A stretch of 64,000 nt of DNA, taken from contig BJOX01000132.1 in the NCBI GenBank assembly GCA_009731375.1, positions 252,818 to 316,817 of the forward strand, given 5' to 3'. The stretch comes from Paulinella micropora (lineage: Eukaryota > Cercozoa > Imbricatea > Euglyphida). The notes beneath the pieces are model-generated. The model had not been told where the DNA came from, made no database searches, and worked only from the letters and a program-made list of their open reading frames with translations. The translations under genes were made by a program, and so were the position numbers. Positions 12,419 through 21,177 of the stretch are shown one piece after another (position 1 is the first letter of the stretch; each line of letters starts with the position of its first letter).

Positions 12419-12527
12419 TATTTTGTTCTGACTTCGTCATCACAAAACATCGTTTTCTTTTAATTATTTTTTACTTTAATGCTTTCGATGTTTTATGAAG
12501 ATATTAAAAATATCTGAATAAAATATC
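12417..12527 (+). promoter_or_regulatory. Type I paired-hairpin gene-border element
   Basis: Begins inside the TGA of the upstream gene. Hairpin 1 (12417-12452) has arms GATATTTTGT and ACAAAACATCG with inner stem GAC-TTC-GTC. A T-rich spacer holds the reverse complement of GCATTAAAGTAAAAAA. Hairpin 2 (12486-12527) has arms CGATGTTTTAT and ATAAAATATC with inner stem AGATATT-AAA-AATATCT. The next ATG is at 12539. It is one of a family of such elements in A and C. Confidence 0.75.
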
Positions 12528-12538
12528 TTATATATAAG

Positions 12539-13087
12539 ATGGCTGACCTGAGCACCAAGCAAGACTACTTGAATGAAATTGAAAAATGGAACCTTGATGT
12601 TTCTATTAAAAAGCCCACGATTAAATGGACTAAGCCTGACATTGTTTCTTTCTATGAGCAATACAAACCCCGCGACGACAATGTTAAAGTAGTTATTCCA
12701 TTGGAGACCATAACGGACAACTCCAACGTAGTTGAAGACTCCAACAAAGTTGAAGATGTGTCCTTCGGACAACATGCGACCTTCGGTCAGCAAGAAGAGA
12801 GCACTCCTTTTAAGGCGGGTGATTTAAAAGAGACTGGAATTACCGAAATCAAGGCTAATGTAGGAGAAGAGATAGCGTCTGCTACATGTACAGAAGAAGG
12901 ATGTATATTAAAGAAAGATGCTGTTCTTCAATATGGTAAGTATAAAAAAATGAAAATTGAAGATGTTGCTAAGATTGATAAACCATACCTTGAATATTTA
13001 ATTCAACAACCTTATTTTAATAACAAAGATGCGGTAAAAAATATCTTTGATATCATATTACCTTCATTGTTTTTTCTGTATCACTGA
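12539..13087 (+). CDS. SAP-like plus ExoX-C-like domain protein
   Basis: 182 residues. Residues 3-45 look like a SAP-type helix-extended-helix (TKQDYLNEIEKWNLD then KPTIKWTKPDIVSFYEQY). The middle is acidic and unstructured with a VEDSNKVEDV repeat. Residues 135-165 repeat the ExoX-C-like motif of the preceding gene (YGKYKKMKIEDVAKIDKPYL). It probably arose from that neighbour by duplication and fusion. It is bracketed upstream by a paired-hairpin element and overlaps the convergent gene at 13081 by 7 bp. Absent from B, which carries other cargo here. Confidence 0.6.
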   Translation: MADLSTKQDYLNEIEKWNLDVSIKKPTIKWTKPDIVSFYEQYKPRDDNVKVVIPLETITDNSNVVEDSNKVEDVSFGQHATFGQQEESTPFKAGDLKETGITEIKANVGEEIASATCTEEGCILKKDAVLQYGKYKKMKIEDVAKIDKPYLEYLIQQPYFNNKDAVKNIFDIILPSLFFLYH

Positions 13088-14302
13088 TCCTCAATAAAAT
13101 TAGCGATAATATTGATATTTCCTCCTCCACCAGCAGAGACAGACTTCTGCGTAAAAGTTAATACATCACTCGGTGATAGGTATATATCATAACTTCTAAG
13201 ATTGATTTGTTGAGTTGAAGCACTATTTACATATAGTTTAAAAATTGTTGTTCCATTTGCGATAGCACTCGCCTTTGTGTCAGTATCTACAATTGAATAC
13301 TTAGAATCAACATCAGCAAAACCTGCGCCAGTTAGTGTACCATTTAATACCATTCTGACAACATTTGACTTAGTATCTTCATTTGTAATACTTATCAAAG
13401 TTGGATAAACATTTGAATAATTTGTTAAATTAGCACCGCCCGCATCAAATGTTGCTTTGTTTCTTATACTAATAATAGGGCTTTCAGTTGTGTTTGCTGC
13501 TTTACTTCCTTCCACTTCGTTTGTTATACTTGTGTTTATCGTATTCGTTCCCTCAATGAATAAACTAGCACTCGCTGTTTTAAGAGTTTGTATTCCAGTC
13601 TTTGCATCATTTCTCATTACTGCTGTAAAAGGTAATGTTGTATTTCGCAGGCTTACACCATTATTAGCATTCGCATAGTCAATCATATGAACTAATTGAA
13701 ATAATCCTGTTATGGGATTTTCAATATAAAACTTAATAGCACCAAAACCTAAATATTGAAATTGAATTTGAAATACATTTCCTTTACTCCAGTCTAAGTT
13801 TGGCATATCCGAAGTTCCATCGCAAGGGTCGTCCCAGTCTTCTTGGTCAATATAATCTGCAGCACCTCCCGCATAATGTGCGATATTCATTCCTGCTTGA
13901 TTTTTGTAAAAATAAAATCCATCGTTAAGGTCATTTCCTATTCCAATATATGAATAGTAATCTTTTGTATCGTCCGTTGTCCATAGAGCAGTAAATCGGG
14001 CTAGGACACCCATTCCAGTTCTATATTTTATTCTCCTTTTACTTACCAGTCTAGCATCTGCCGTAGCATCCGCTGTTGTTTTCAATTCAGCCATATTATT
14101 CAAAAATGACACAGACGATTTTGTTTCTGTTTTTGTCCATATCCTAGTATTAATGGTATATGGAAAGATTTCTTGTAATACTGGCGTTAATTGACCTACT
14201 ACTGATTCACCAAAAGCGGTTTTGGAATTATTTGTTTCAATATCACCATCATATCAGACCCTGACGTTTATAAATTCTCCGTCAGGATTTTGTGTGGGAC
14301 AT
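13081..14302 (-). pseudogene. Structural-type protein downstream of MCP, 5' end damaged
   Basis: Homologue of 34616-35867 in B and of the partial gene at the right edge (63874). An open frame of 343 codons starts at Met 14112. Homology extends upstream, through a TGA at 14254-14256 and a deletion of about 17 bp after ATG 14302 that shifts the frame. The protein is rich in Asn, Thr and Ala with predicted beta strands (RIKYRTGMGVLARFTALWTT), like a receptor-binding or capsid-associated protein. Its place directly after the capsid gene on the same strand supports a virion role. No known family is recognised. Confidence 0.65.
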
Positions 14303-14457
14303 TTGAGAATTTCACTTCGTGCTACGCACTCTCGTTTATTCTCAAACGTCGTCTTCCTATATTATTATACAAGAAAAAAATTATTTAATCTATTAATTTT
14401 TTTACTTTAATGGCATTCGATGTTTTATAAAGATACGAAGTATCTGAATAAAATATC
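14298..14457 (-). promoter_or_regulatory. Type I paired-hairpin gene-border element
   Basis: On the minus strand it starts one base after the capsid-protein TAA. Hairpin 1 (14457-14418) has inner stem GATAC-TTC-GTATC; the spacer contains ATGCCATTAAAGTAAAAAA. Hairpin 2 (14351-14298) has arms GACGTTTGAGA and TCTCAAATGTC with inner stem GTGC-GTA-GCAC. The start ATG of the next gene lies inside the last arm. Close relative of 63687-63878 in C. Confidence 0.75.
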
Positions 14458-14458
14458 A

Positions 14459-15940
14459 TTAAGACATTAGAATTTCAACTCCTTTAACAAGCACACTACG
14501 TTGAAGAATGGCGAATGTGTAATGGTTAAGATTAGTTACGCCAGCACCACTCGCATTATTACTTGTAGTTGAAACGAATTCATATCGCCTCTCAGTGTCT
14601 AGGCTTAAACCGCTCACCTCATAGCCGTCGGTGTCCTTATCGCACAGCGGGCGGTTATTTTCCCAAGTATCTACATGGAACCAGTTGTAATGATAGACAT
14701 CACTGTTTAGGATAGCACTCCCCTTCAACTTATCCTTCAAAATCATATAGTCTTCATTCTCAGAAGTGTCAATGTCAAATTGTTGAAGACGAGAGCCGTC
14801 AAGGGTCGTATAATAAGAAATAATTTTAGCATCCGCCCTGTTGTCATTATCAAAAGAAGTATTAGCACTCTCAGTGAAATGAAAGGCTGAAGTATAAATA
14901 CGACGAATTCTTTCACCCTGCGAGCGATTCATCTTAATAACATAATTTTGACTTTGTGTTGATAGGCTCTGCTTCCAAGCGATAGGATACTCAATCTTAA
15001 ATGGAAAGCCTTCACCCGCAATCTTTTGCTGGACACCAAGGATGACATTTGGGTCAGTCTCAACAGCAAGGAATAGATTTAGGTTAGAGACGATAGCGCC
15101 AGAGGTTGTAGCGGCAGCACCAGTGGCAATAGAACTTACATTAGTGCCATAGAATGAAGAGCGGTTGGTTTCAGCCCAAACAATCCGCAAATCCAAAATT
15201 TCATTAAATCCAATAGTCTTATCCAGTTCAAAAATAGTGCCAAACAGCATACCCAAAGGAAACTTAACATTAATAACAGGGGTGGCAGTATTATCACCCC
15301 CACCTTCAAAATACTTAGCCTCCTCGAAAGGAACATTAACAAGGCTATAAGTTCCAGCAGTGCTATCAGCGAGAGCGGTATCATCATTACGGCGGGCATT
15401 AACAAGAGGCACTTTGTAATATCCTTGAACTGCAGCCTTAAGACCTGCAACATCTGCCGCATCAGTAATTGTTTTTCTTTCCGCTACGGTTCCAATTTCA
15501 ACTTTTCCCGCATTACACTTTTGAAGCATAGCACCGCTAGCCACACCAGCACCATGATTTTCAAGTGCCATAAATTTTTCATACTTCATTTCTGGTTTCC
15601 ATATCACCTTAGTGTAATTACCCACATGTTGAAGATTACACAGATACTGCCCGCTTCGGCTCCGCAATTCAATAGTTTTAATCATAGACAGACAATCCAT
15701 ATAGATACGATTGTAGCGATTAGCACCACCCGCACCAGACGGAGTGTAAGTAAATCGCAACACACTCCTCGCAAGGTTCAAAGGACGAGTAGGAATTTCA
15801 AATGTGTTTTCCATACCACCAGCAGTAGTAAGTGCGACAGGTTGCGAGCCTTCACGGGTGGTAAGTTTAATTAGTTCATACTTACCAGTGAGCAGTTCCT
15901 TAGTCTGATGGACTAGTTCTCCTCCGTATTGGACCTGCAT
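14459..15940 (-). CDS. mcp: Major capsid protein, Polinton/PLV type
   Basis: 493 residues, intact. It is about as long as double jelly-roll capsid proteins of Polintons and PLVs. It shares almost its whole sequence with the C copy (62225-63685) and is clearly related to the broken B copy. Recognisable segments are the N-terminal QYGGELVHQTKELLTGKYE, the EIPTRPLNLARSVLRFTY strand and the C-terminal EVSGLSLDTERRYEF. The fold was inferred from length, gene order (penton, MCP, next structural gene) and neighbours, not from a structure. The start is the first Met after an A-rich leader. The stop abuts a paired-hairpin element. Confidence 0.8.
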   Translation of the reverse strand: MQVQYGGELVHQTKELLTGKYELIKLTTREGSQPVALTTAGGMENTFEIPTRPLNLARSVLRFTYTPSGAGGANRYNRIYMDCLSMIKTIELRSRSGQYLCNLQHVGNYTKVIWKPEMKYEKFMALENHGAGVASGAMLQKCNAGKVEIGTVAERKTITDAADVAGLKAAVQGYYKVPLVNARRNDDTALADSTAGTYSLVNVPFEEAKYFEGGGDNTATPVINVKFPLGMLFGTIFELDKTIGFNEILDLRIVWAETNRSSFYGTNVSSIATGAAATTSGAIVSNLNLFLAVETDPNVILGVQQKIAGEGFPFKIEYPIAWKQSLSTQSQNYVIKMNRSQGERIRRIYTSAFHFTESANTSFDNDNRADAKIISYYTTLDGSRLQQFDIDTSENEDYMILKDKLKGSAILNSDVYHYNWFHVDTWENNRPLCDKDTDGYEVSGLSLDTERRYEFVSTTSNNASGAGVTNLNHYTFAILQRSVLVKGVEILMS

Positions 15941-15983
15941 TTTTTGTTTTGTTTTTGAAGTAGTGTAAGTTGATTAATACACG

Positions 15984-16000
15984 AAATATATTTATAGAAA
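15984..16000 (-). promoter_or_regulatory. Putative capsid-gene promoter box
   Basis: On the minus strand TTTCTATAAATATATTT lies about 45-60 bp upstream of the MCP start. The same TCTATAAATATATT box is at about 62170-62185 before the C MCP gene, although the sequence further upstream differs by a hairpin insertion. Conservation at fixed distance supports a core promoter. Confidence 0.5.
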
Positions 16001-16026
16001 AAAATAAATAATTAAAATAAATATCT

Positions 16027-16875
16027 TTATCTAGCCTTTAACAAATTAAAGAATGAATTAAATAAACTAAAATAGTTAGTTTCACGATAAACCAATAATG
16101 TCATAACGATACCCAAACCATTAAGATCAATCGCTTGGTCGTTTTCGTCCATCAAGTAAAACCTGAATACATTGTTTGAATTAGCGGACAATGTTTTACC
16201 ATACTCAGACCCGCTTCCATCATAAATGACAGAACCAAAAGGAATTTCGTTTGCTGTGTATATTTCTTGTAGCACATGATTATCACCTTCATTCACCAAA
16301 TCAGATTGAAGATACAGAGTTTTTTCACCAGTTAGAATAATTACATTTGGCGATTTAATAAAATCATTAGAAAAGAAATATGTTGAGTTTCTATCAAAAC
16401 CCATTACCTCGTGAATGCGGGTATCAGCATCAAATATAAACCGTGGTTGAATACCTCCGTTATTTGAAACACTGAATGTTAATTTGCCATCCTCCGCTTC
16501 CGTGTTTGTATTGTTGCTTGAGACTACATAAGTATAATCATTCGGACTTTCTGCCGTCAGTATCTCGGCTAGTTTATTTTTTAAGTTGTTCATTGTGTAG
16601 TTGCCCTCAGGTATTGTAATTAAAGCCTCATACCCGTCTTCGGATAATGTAAAAGTATTATATGGTGAAGCCACAGAGTAATACGATTTCGGAATGTAAA
16701 TATGAAGAATTTTGCAGTGAGTTGGATTGTCTAGTCCCTTCATATTGACTTCGTGTGTAAAGTCGCTGTCTGTGCCAGTTATTCTATTTTTACTATTTAT
16801 GTAATAGATGGAACTTGACCGACCACCTTTATACTCTATTGTTATATCATACGAATAATTTTTGGACATCTTCAA
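16027..16875 (-). CDS. Minor capsid (penton-type) protein
   Basis: 282 residues, intact. Homologous along its length to 61225-62037 (C) and 37634-38449 (B). Shared core: GGRSSSIYYINSKNRITGTD, HCKILHIYVPKSYYSV, IPEGNYTMNNLKNKL and a C-terminal RETNYFSLFNSFFNLL. Its position next to MCP and its length fit the single jelly-roll penton protein of Polintons/PLVs. This copy has a 12-15 residue N-terminal extension (MSKNYSYDITIEYK) compared with C, whose ATG follows a hairpin placed just where the extension would be. Met 16869 is an alternative start. Confidence 0.75.
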   Translation of the reverse strand: MKMSKNYSYDITIEYKGGRSSSIYYINSKNRITGTDSDFTHEVNMKGLDNPTHCKILHIYIPKSYYSVASPYNTFTLSEDGYEALITIPEGNYTMNNLKNKLAEILTAESPNDYTYVVSSNNTNTEAEDGKLTFSVSNNGGIQPRFIFDADTRIHEVMGFDRNSTYFFSNDFIKSPNVIILTGEKTLYLQSDLVNEGDNHVLQEIYTANEIPFGSVIYDGSGSEYGKTLSANSNNVFRFYLMDENDQAIDLNGLGIVMTLLVYRETNYFSLFNSFFNLLKAR

Positions 16876-17230
16876 AACTATATAAATTATTTATGTGATT
16901 TTGTGTTTTATTATGTCTATTTCTTTTACAAATAGTCAATTCAACACCACACTCGCAAATGTACTTTCTTTGTTGTCTCTCTTTTTCTTTACCTTTATTT
17001 TTACATCTATATTTTTTGTCATGCTCACTTTTTTCTTTTTTATGTTTTAAATAATATTTCTTTTGTTTTTCACATAACTCCGTTCTTCTTTGTTCTTTAT
17101 AATAATTATTTTTTCCAATATTTCAGTTTTATTTTCTTGGTAGTATTCTATCTTTTCCCTTCCCGCAATACGTTTATTCACACAATCTAGTTTTCTAATA
17201 TGATTACCTTCTTGTTTAAGTAATTCCATT
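16848..17230 (-). pseudogene. GIY-YIG nuclease, 3' part, frameshifted
   Basis: C-terminal part of a GIY-YIG-type nuclease like those at 47098-47571 and 50817-51407. The shared motif is MELLKQEG then NCVNK-type CVNKRIAGRE. The first frame stops early. One missing A in the A-run near 17110-17117 would restore a Lys-rich helix and the Cys/His tail (YICECG..C..H..H), which ends at about 16848 and overlaps the penton gene start. The catalytic N-terminal half is lost at the 10-N gap 17231-17240. Confidence 0.65.
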
Positions 17231-17240
17231 NNNNNNNNNN
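17231..17240. other. 10-N assembly gap
   Basis: Gap joining viral element A to the retrotransposon. Both genes it touches (GIY-YIG and gypsy pol) are cut mid-gene, so the adjacency may be a scaffolding product and the true gap length is unknown. Confidence 0.95.
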
Positions 17241-20200
17241 ATCTTCTTCCACCATAATCATCTCGAAATGAACATATGCGTTCTTTGTCGGCCCGGGTGC
17301 TCCAGTAGTGGGCAGTTATGAGCAGCGACAAAAATGATGTGTCTGAGTTTCTCAGGAACCCAGAGAGTCCATTTGTCTGGTTGTGATGCATAGCGCCCGT
17401 GTTGGCCTTTGTACCACAAGAGACCGTCTCTCCACCCCATCTCCTTCTGTTGCTCCTTAATCTCCTTCGTCATTTTCAGCTCGTTCGGGTTCTTGTATAG
17501 CTGTATTAGCTCTTTGAACTCCGGATCGAGAGCCTGTTGCTGTCTCCATGCAGTGGGTGAGGCTATGTGGATAGTCCCATCCTCTAGCTGCACTCCTATC
17601 CTCTCAGGGTTTTCGTCTAACTCCTCCTTGTTCTCCTGCGGGGGTTCCGCATATGCTTCTTGCTTAATCTCTTCTTGTTTTATCTCCGCCTTCATATTCT
17701 CATATGCTTCATAGGACCACTCAGCATCCTCGAGGACATGTGCTGTACAACATATCCCATGATCCGGACCTTGCGGGCTATGACGTAGACCCGATCGGTT
17801 ATATCGGACCCCTCTCGCCATCTGCATCGACTCGATATGATGCACTTCGTATGTGCAGTCTGGGGATAGATCCTCCATTTCTGCTGATGATACGAGAGCT
17901 GCCACTTCTGAGTGAAACTCTAGCCTGGAGAGGCTGTCAGCGACAACATTTCGCTTGCCGGGTAGATGGACCATTGTAAAATTGAAACATGACAAGAATG
18001 CCTGCCATCTCGCTAGACGGCCAGTCTGTTCATGATTCATCAGCCATAGTAAATTCTGGTGATCAGTCCTTACTATAAACTGAGGTCCACCCCATAAATA
18101 CTCTCTCAACCGTTTGAGGGCCCAGACCACCGCCAGTGCCTCTCTCTGTCTCGTACAATAGTTTCGCTCCGCCGAGCACAACTTTCTACTTATAAACATG
18201 ATCGGGCGCAACTTTTTCTCCTCATCTTCCTGTTGTAAGACTGCGCCGATCGCGAACTTTGATGCGTCTGTGTCGACTACGAATTGCTTCGAAAAGTCGG
18301 GCATCATCAGCACGAGTCCGCCATCCTTCGGATCTTTGTAGATGAGATCTTTGAGCGTGTTGTACGCTTCTAAGGCTTCATCATCCCACTTCTCAAAATC
18401 ACCGAAGTCGATCATTCTCTCCAACTTAGCCCGAGTTGCACCCCAATTGGGTATGAACTGGCTGTAATATTGCGCCATCGCAAGAAATGAGTGCAGCTCT
18501 GTGCGATTCTTCGGCCTCTGCCGGCTCATGATCTCCTCCCTCTTCTCTTTGGATATCGAGACTCTATTGTAAGAGATTTCGTACCCCAAATATGTCACGC
18601 TTGTCTTTGCGAGTTGACATTTCTTCAAATTACATTTCAGGCCAACTAGTTTGATACGCCTGAAAATATCTGTTAGATGGTCGATGTGCTCTTCCATCGT
18701 ATTGGAGTACACGATAATGTCATCGATGTAACAAAATGCGTACTCTCCCGCCTTCTGTCCTCTTCTCCTCATGAAACCTCCCTCTGTCTGGTCATCATAT
18801 TTGCTACTCAGCATGCTTTGCATCGCTTTCTGAAAGAGTCCCGGGGCCTGTTTGAGTCCCATCGGAAGTACTTTCCACTGATATATCTCCATTCCTACTA
18901 CAAATGCAGTCAGCCATCTGGACTTTTCATCCAGTGGAATTTGCCAGAAGCCATTCTTCAGATCAATGACTGAGTATAGCTTGGCGTTCCGCAATACTCG
19001 CCTTCCTTCTTCAAGAGTAGGTAATGGATTTCGTTCCTCCTCTAAAATTTTATTGACGCGGGCATAGTTAACCGTTAAGCGCCATTCTCCTCCCGGTTTA
19101 GGCACCAGTCTCGGTTGGGAAACTATTGGAGATGTCGATCTCTCAATGAAATCCTCATCGAGTAACTGCCGCGCTTGTTCTTCTGCGATCTTTGCTTCAT
19201 GCATACTCAGATTTGCCCGTCGTGGCGCCGGTGAAGGCTCAGCACCTGCTATTTTACAAATAACCGCGGTGAAGTCTTCCGGCTTGACACCTCCCGCTTG
19301 AGGGGGGTCAAAAATCATTTTGTTCGCCTTCAATCTCTCTTTCAAAACCTCTTTCTCCTTCTCCGTACCTGCTCCTCCTGCCAATTTCTCGTCTATCGCC
19401 GCCTTAAACTCCTCCTCTGACATTCTCTTGTGATGCTTGAGGGGTGCTCTGTCCTCCTCCAAGCCCAACTCTTCTTCTGATATATCGTCCATTCCCGTTT
19501 TTTCATATGTGGCAGTGTCTGGTTCGTCGTCCTCCGCCAGACCTACCAACATATCTATTAATCTCGCATATTGCAACGGAGCTTTTCGGGTGTAGAAACC
19601 ATCGAAGCATGTGAATGCTTGAGGAATCAATTTCAACTTGTCCTGGTCTCTGAGCTTCCGCTTGTATGCACTGCTCTGCTCACGAGTCCCGAGACGACAA
19701 GCCACCACTAAGTGTTGCTTCCGTGAGGGCACCGGTATCGGATGATCAATAAGCCGGTCCCGTATCTCCTGCGCCCATATCGCCTTCTCATTGTACGGGA
19801 GTATGACCGTATATGGTTTATTATTTTCAAAAAGAGTTAGGCACTTTTTCACTTCTGTCAGTGAGCGCGGCCACGTAGGCTCGTCACCCCAGAATTCGGC
19901 AATAAAGCTTTTAATATCTTCTGCCGGGATATCAGGGAGTCGTCCCCTTCTCCTCGGTATAAACTCCTGTCTGTCCTTCTCTTCCACCTTTACGTGAAAG
20001 CAATACCCGTTGGTAATATATACATCGGCCCCTGCTCCTTCTTCAAATCTCGCCAACGATGGGCACCTTTTTCCCATGCATATAATCTCCTCTTTCCTCT
20101 TTTCAATGAGATCGTCTATCGACTTTTTATCCCATTGTGTAGAGACTGTAGCCGTATAGACCTCCGCCTCTCTCTTGTCTGACAGGTTTGAACCATCTTT

Positions 20201-20653
20201 AGACACCGCGTCCGTTGGCATATATGCCTCATATGCGTGTGTAATGGCCACCTGTTTCCCTTCCGATGCTACCCCTAGGTGTAGGGCCTCGTATGAGTCA
20301 ATAGCATGGAGAGAGTCGACAGTATATTCTTCTCCTGGCTCTACGCCGTATATGACTCTTTTGGCGGCGCAATCAATCACTACGTTCATTGTCGCCAGTT
20401 GGTCGTACGACAAAAGAACAGATCCGTGGTATTCGGGGACAACGTACAAGTCCACTCGATATACTCGTCCGGATTTCAATTTAAAATTTAAAGTGATGAT
20501 GCCCGTTATATCCGTCCGACTACTAACTCCTTTCAAGGTGCCAGATGATTTTTTCATATTAGTTTCTAACCACGCATGGTGTTTCGTAGTAAATTTCCGG
20601 CCGACAATATTAATATTCGCCATAGTATCATTACCAACGTTTATAAAGGTATT
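17241..20653 (-). pseudogene. pol: Ty3/gypsy-type Pol, truncated in integrase
   Basis: Open frame of 1121 codons from Met 20623, open slightly further upstream. An aspartic-protease-like N-terminus comes first. Reverse transcriptase follows, with WQIPLDEKSRWLTAF, PMGLKQAPGLFQKAM and the YIDD box (AFCYIDDIIVYSN). RNase H has FVVDTDASKFAIGAVL and RTDHQNL. The integrase zinc domain begins with H..H (AAHNCPLLEHPG) but meets TGA at about 17258, just where the YWW-type motif continues, and then the N gap. The protease site expected as DTG/DSG reads INVGND, so the catalytic Asp appears replaced. The order PR-RT-RH-IN is the Ty3/gypsy order. The rest of integrase and the 3' LTR are missing. Confidence 0.85.
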
Positions 20654-21126
20654 AATGTTTCACAAAAAAGGTTCGTATAGCATAAAGCGTCTGGCCGGTG
20701 ACTTTTTAAGGCCAATACAAGGAGCTTGTGTTCTAAAATCTGTATCCTTTTCTCGAGGTTCGCATCCTCCTCCCTTTCCGCCATTTTTGTAATGTCTTTT
20801 TGGGTATTGTTCACAGGCGAAGGATGATTGTCCTTGCTTTCTCTGTTTGAGACCGTGAGGAGAGGTTGATGTCCTCCATCCTCCTTGTCTATTGTCTGTC
20901 TCGGCAAGTTGATAAGATTAACTGCCGGTTCTATTCTTACTTTCTTCGGCTGTGGCTGCGACAGGCCCGCCTGCTTTCTCTTTGCCAGCGCTTTACTCGC
21001 CTGCCTATTAGCAGCATGCACTGTTTGTTGTCGTGATGGGTGTACTGGTATTGTACTACCTTTGAGTTGGTCTGTGGCCTGCTGTGGGCTCTTAGACTCA
21101 CTGGTACCCTTGGTTGGGACCTGCAC
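20641..21126 (-). CDS. Gag-Pol linker ORF of the retrotransposon
   Basis: 161 codons between gag and pol on the same strand, overlapping the upstream end of the pol frame. Rich in Gln, Lys, Ser and Pro, with an NTQKDITKMAEREE helix near the end; no domain recognised. It may be the C-terminal part of a Gag or pre-protease region reached by frameshifting, since the pol frame lacks a convincing own start and the frames overlap by a few codons. Independent expression is not supported. Confidence 0.4.
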   Translation of the reverse strand: MQVPTKGTSESKSPQQATDQLKGSTIPVHPSRQQTVHAANRQASKALAKRKQAGLSQPQPKKVRIEPAVNLINLPRQTIDKEDGGHQPLLTVSNRESKDNHPSPVNNTQKDITKMAEREEDANLEKRIQILEHKLLVLALKSHRPDALCYTNLFCETLIPL

Positions 21127-21177
21127 AACGGTGTATCGTGCAATGCATGTTGTTCTGTTTTCTCCCTCCTTCTCTAG

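Noticed and set aside
15136-15874. Frames of 61-149 codons overlapping the capsid gene
   Set aside because: Shadow frames of MCP; the same shadows occur at 62318-63086 in C without independent support.
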